Below are positions 62,522 through 64,000 of a stretch of DNA of 64,000 bases, one piece after another. The stretch is from an uncultured Pelagibacteraceae bacterium (GTDB lineage Bacteria > Pseudomonadota > Alphaproteobacteria > Pelagibacterales > Pelagibacteraceae): contig CABZRS010000001.1 in NCBI GenBank assembly GCA_902528135.1, positions 62,001 through 126,000 of the forward strand, given 5' to 3'. The notes beneath the pieces were generated by a model. That model did no database searches. It was not told the origin of the DNA and was given only the letters and a program-made list of their open reading frames with translations. A program made the translations under genes and the position numbers. Within the stretch, counting starts at the first letter, position 1. Every line of letters starts with the position of its first letter.

Positions 62522-63127
62522 ATGAATAAATTTATCTCTATAAAAAGTATTCCAGCTTATCTACCTATCGTCAATATAGATACAGACATGATAATTCCTA
62601 AACAGTTTTTAAAAACTATAAAAAGAACTGGACTAGGAAAAAATTTATTTTTTGAAATGAGATATGACCAAAGTGGTAAAGAGATAGATGACTTTATTTT
62701 AAATAATAGTCCATACAATAATTCTAAAATTTTAATTGCAGGAAAGAATTTTGGATGTGGCTCTTCTAGAGAACATGCTCCTTGGGCTTTAATGGATTTT
62801 GGAATAACTTGCGTAATTAGTTCAAGTTATGCAGATATATTTTATAATAACTGTTTTAAAAATGGGATTTTGCCAATTACACTTCCAGAAGGTCAAATTA
62901 AAGAAATTTCAGATTACTCAAAAAGAAAAGAGGAAATTTCTGTGAATTTACCTGAGCAAACAATAAGTTTTGGTAATAAAGAAATTAAATTTGAAATAGA
63001 TCAATTTAAGAAAAAATGTCTAATAGAGGGATTAGATGACATTGCTTTATCACTAGAAAAATCTGAAAAAATAGTTTCATACGAAAATAAAATTAAAGAA
63101 GCAAAACCTTGGATATTTAATGATTAA
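62522..63127 (+). CDS. leuD: 3-isopropylmalate dehydratase small subunit
   Basis: 201 aa. Swivel domain: [33 protein letters not shown], and [19 protein letters not shown]. It abuts leuC with no spacer and overlaps leuB by 8 bases, so leuC-D-B are translationally coupled and made in ratio. Confidence 0.97.
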   Translation: MNKFISIKSIPAYLPIVNIDTDMIIPKQFLKTIKRTGLGKNLFFEMRYDQSGKEIDDFILNNSPYNNSKILIAGKNFGCGSSREHAPWALMDFGITCVISSSYADIFYNNCFKNGILPITLPEGQIKEISDYSKRKEEISVNLPEQTISFGNKEIKFEIDQFKKKCLIEGLDDIALSLEKSEKIVSYENKIKEAKPWIFND

Positions 63128-64000
63128 AATTAAAAAAAGAAAAATTTTATTATTACCAGGAGATGGTATCGGACCTGAGGTAATTGCTGAAGTAAAAAAA
63201 ATAATTGAATGGTTTAACTCAAATAAATCTTTGGATTTTGAAATTGATCAAGATTTGGTTGGTGGTGCTGCTTATGACAAACATGGAACTCCAATAACTG
63301 ATGAAGCTTTTTACAAGGCACAAGAAAGTGCTGCAGTGATATTAGGTGCTGTTGGTGGACCAAAATGGGATAATATTGATTTTTCAAAAAAACCAGAGAG
63401 AGCTCTATTAAAATTAAGAAAAGAATTAAAATTATTTGCAAATTTGAGACCTGCAATTTGTTTCAAACAACTTGTTGATGCCTCAAGTTTAAAGCCTGAA
63501 TTTGTTTCTAATTTAGATATACTTTTTGTTAGAGAATTAACGGGTGGGATTTATTTTGGTGAACCTAGAGGGATAAAACCAATAGACAATGGTGAAAGAA
63601 AAGGAATTAATACTCATGTCTATACTACTAGTGAAATTGAGAGAGTAGCCCGAGTTGCATTCGATTTAGCTAGAAAAAGAAATAATAAAGTCACCTCTTG
63701 TGAAAAGTCGAATGTCATGGAGGCAGGTCAATTATGGAAAGAAGAAGTTCAAGCAATTCATGAAAAAGAATATAGTGATGTAGAATTAAAGCATATGCTA
63801 GCAGATAACTGTGCAATGCAGTTAGTTAGAAATCCCAAACAATTTGATGTGATAGTAACAGATAATCTTTTTGGTGACATGTTATCAGATGAAGCTGCAA
63901 TGTTGACTGGTTCTCTAGGGCTTTTGCCATCTGCGTCCCTTGGAGCCAAAGATAAAAACGGTAATATGAGATCTTTATATGAGCCAGTTCATGGATCAGC
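63120..64000 (+). CDS. leuB: 3-isopropylmalate dehydrogenase, partial
   Basis: Open from ATG 63120 to the window edge (293 codons, 3' end missing). [66 protein letters not shown] and [15 protein letters not shown] identify the beta-decarboxylating dehydrogenase of leucine synthesis, NAD-dependent. Overlaps leuD by 8 bases. About 70-75 residues should remain beyond the edge. Confidence 0.97.
   Translation, partial: MIKIKKRKILLLPGDGIGPEVIAEVKKIIEWFNSNKSLDFEIDQDLVGGAAYDKHGTPITDEAFYKAQESAAVILGAVGGPKWDNIDFSKKPERALLKLRKELKLFANLRPAICFKQLVDASSLKPEFVSNLDILFVRELTGGIYFGEPRGIKPIDNGERKGINTHVYTTSEIERVARVAFDLARKRNNKVTSCEKSNVMEAGQLWKEEVQAIHEKEYSDVELKHMLADNCAMQLVRNPKQFDVIVTDNLFGDMLSDEAAMLTGSLGLLPSASLGAKDKNGNMRSLYEPVHGS

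Overview
The window is a gene-dense, very AT-rich stretch (every gap between genes is under about 210 bases) from a streamlined alphaproteobacterium. The AT bias, overlapping genes, TRAP/ABC/Na+-symporter uptake genes and the local orders tsaD/hemC, ftsY-dapF/ffh-rpsP-trmD-rplS point to a SAR11 (Pelagibacterales) genome. That assignment is inference from gene content; no 16S rRNA or other marker is present.

Layout. 1-403: 5' part of a LON-domain protein gene. 430-4573: accessory patch with a TPR-sulfotransferase, a reversed TPR gene flanked by two copies of a tRNA-Gly region (one intact tRNA-Gly(GCC), one decayed), and a second sulfotransferase. 4566-8738: pterin dehydratase, then purH, a heparinase-like gene and rpe. 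8782-13991: YggT-like protein, acetate-type Na+ symporter with small subunit, an unknown gene and acs. 14002-15609 (minus): EVE protein, a 38-aa small gene and tsaD, abutting with no spacer; divergent from hemC-hemD-mscS-yggT-folD-MBL hydrolase. 20570-26926: photolyase-like protein, argG, IalB-like protein, aldo/keto reductase, Bax-inhibitor-1 protein, DUF2794, yciB, hspQ. 27109-31743: cytochrome c maturation genes ccmCDEFGH plus a PagL-like protein.

31753-49346 is a large carbon-acquisition region: two tandem FMN alpha-hydroxyacid oxidases, an aminotransferase, a GlcD-type FAD oxidase, a D-2-hydroxyacid dehydrogenase, a zinc alcohol dehydrogenase, a five-gene ABC importer resembling the glycerol GlpSTPQV type, and a TRAP transporter whose binding protein resembles the 2-oxoacid protein TakP. 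Together these suggest uptake and interconversion of small hydroxy-/keto-acids and polyols. 49347-53458 (minus) holds a ketopantoate-reductase-like protein, an acyl-CoA ligase and a gamma-glutamyltransferase-like enzyme. 53488-56111: MFS permease, alpha/beta hydrolase and an exported unknown. 56104-57845 (minus): ftsY-dapF. From 57900 to the end: a structured leader followed by ffh-rpsP-trmD-rplS-leuC-leuD-leuB (leuB cut by the window edge).

Most of the window is ordinary core metabolism. No CRISPR array, defence island or transposase was seen. The least expected points are: the asymmetric ATPase pair of the ABC importer; a TRAP large permease with a soluble coiled-coil tail of about 330 residues; matching 27-base-repeat tails on ribosomal proteins S16 and L19; a three-hairpin leader in front of ffh; an EF-hand loop inside the acetate-type symporter; the tRNA-Gly duplication; and a photolyase-like protein whose alpha/beta domain appears to lie after rather than before the FAD domain.
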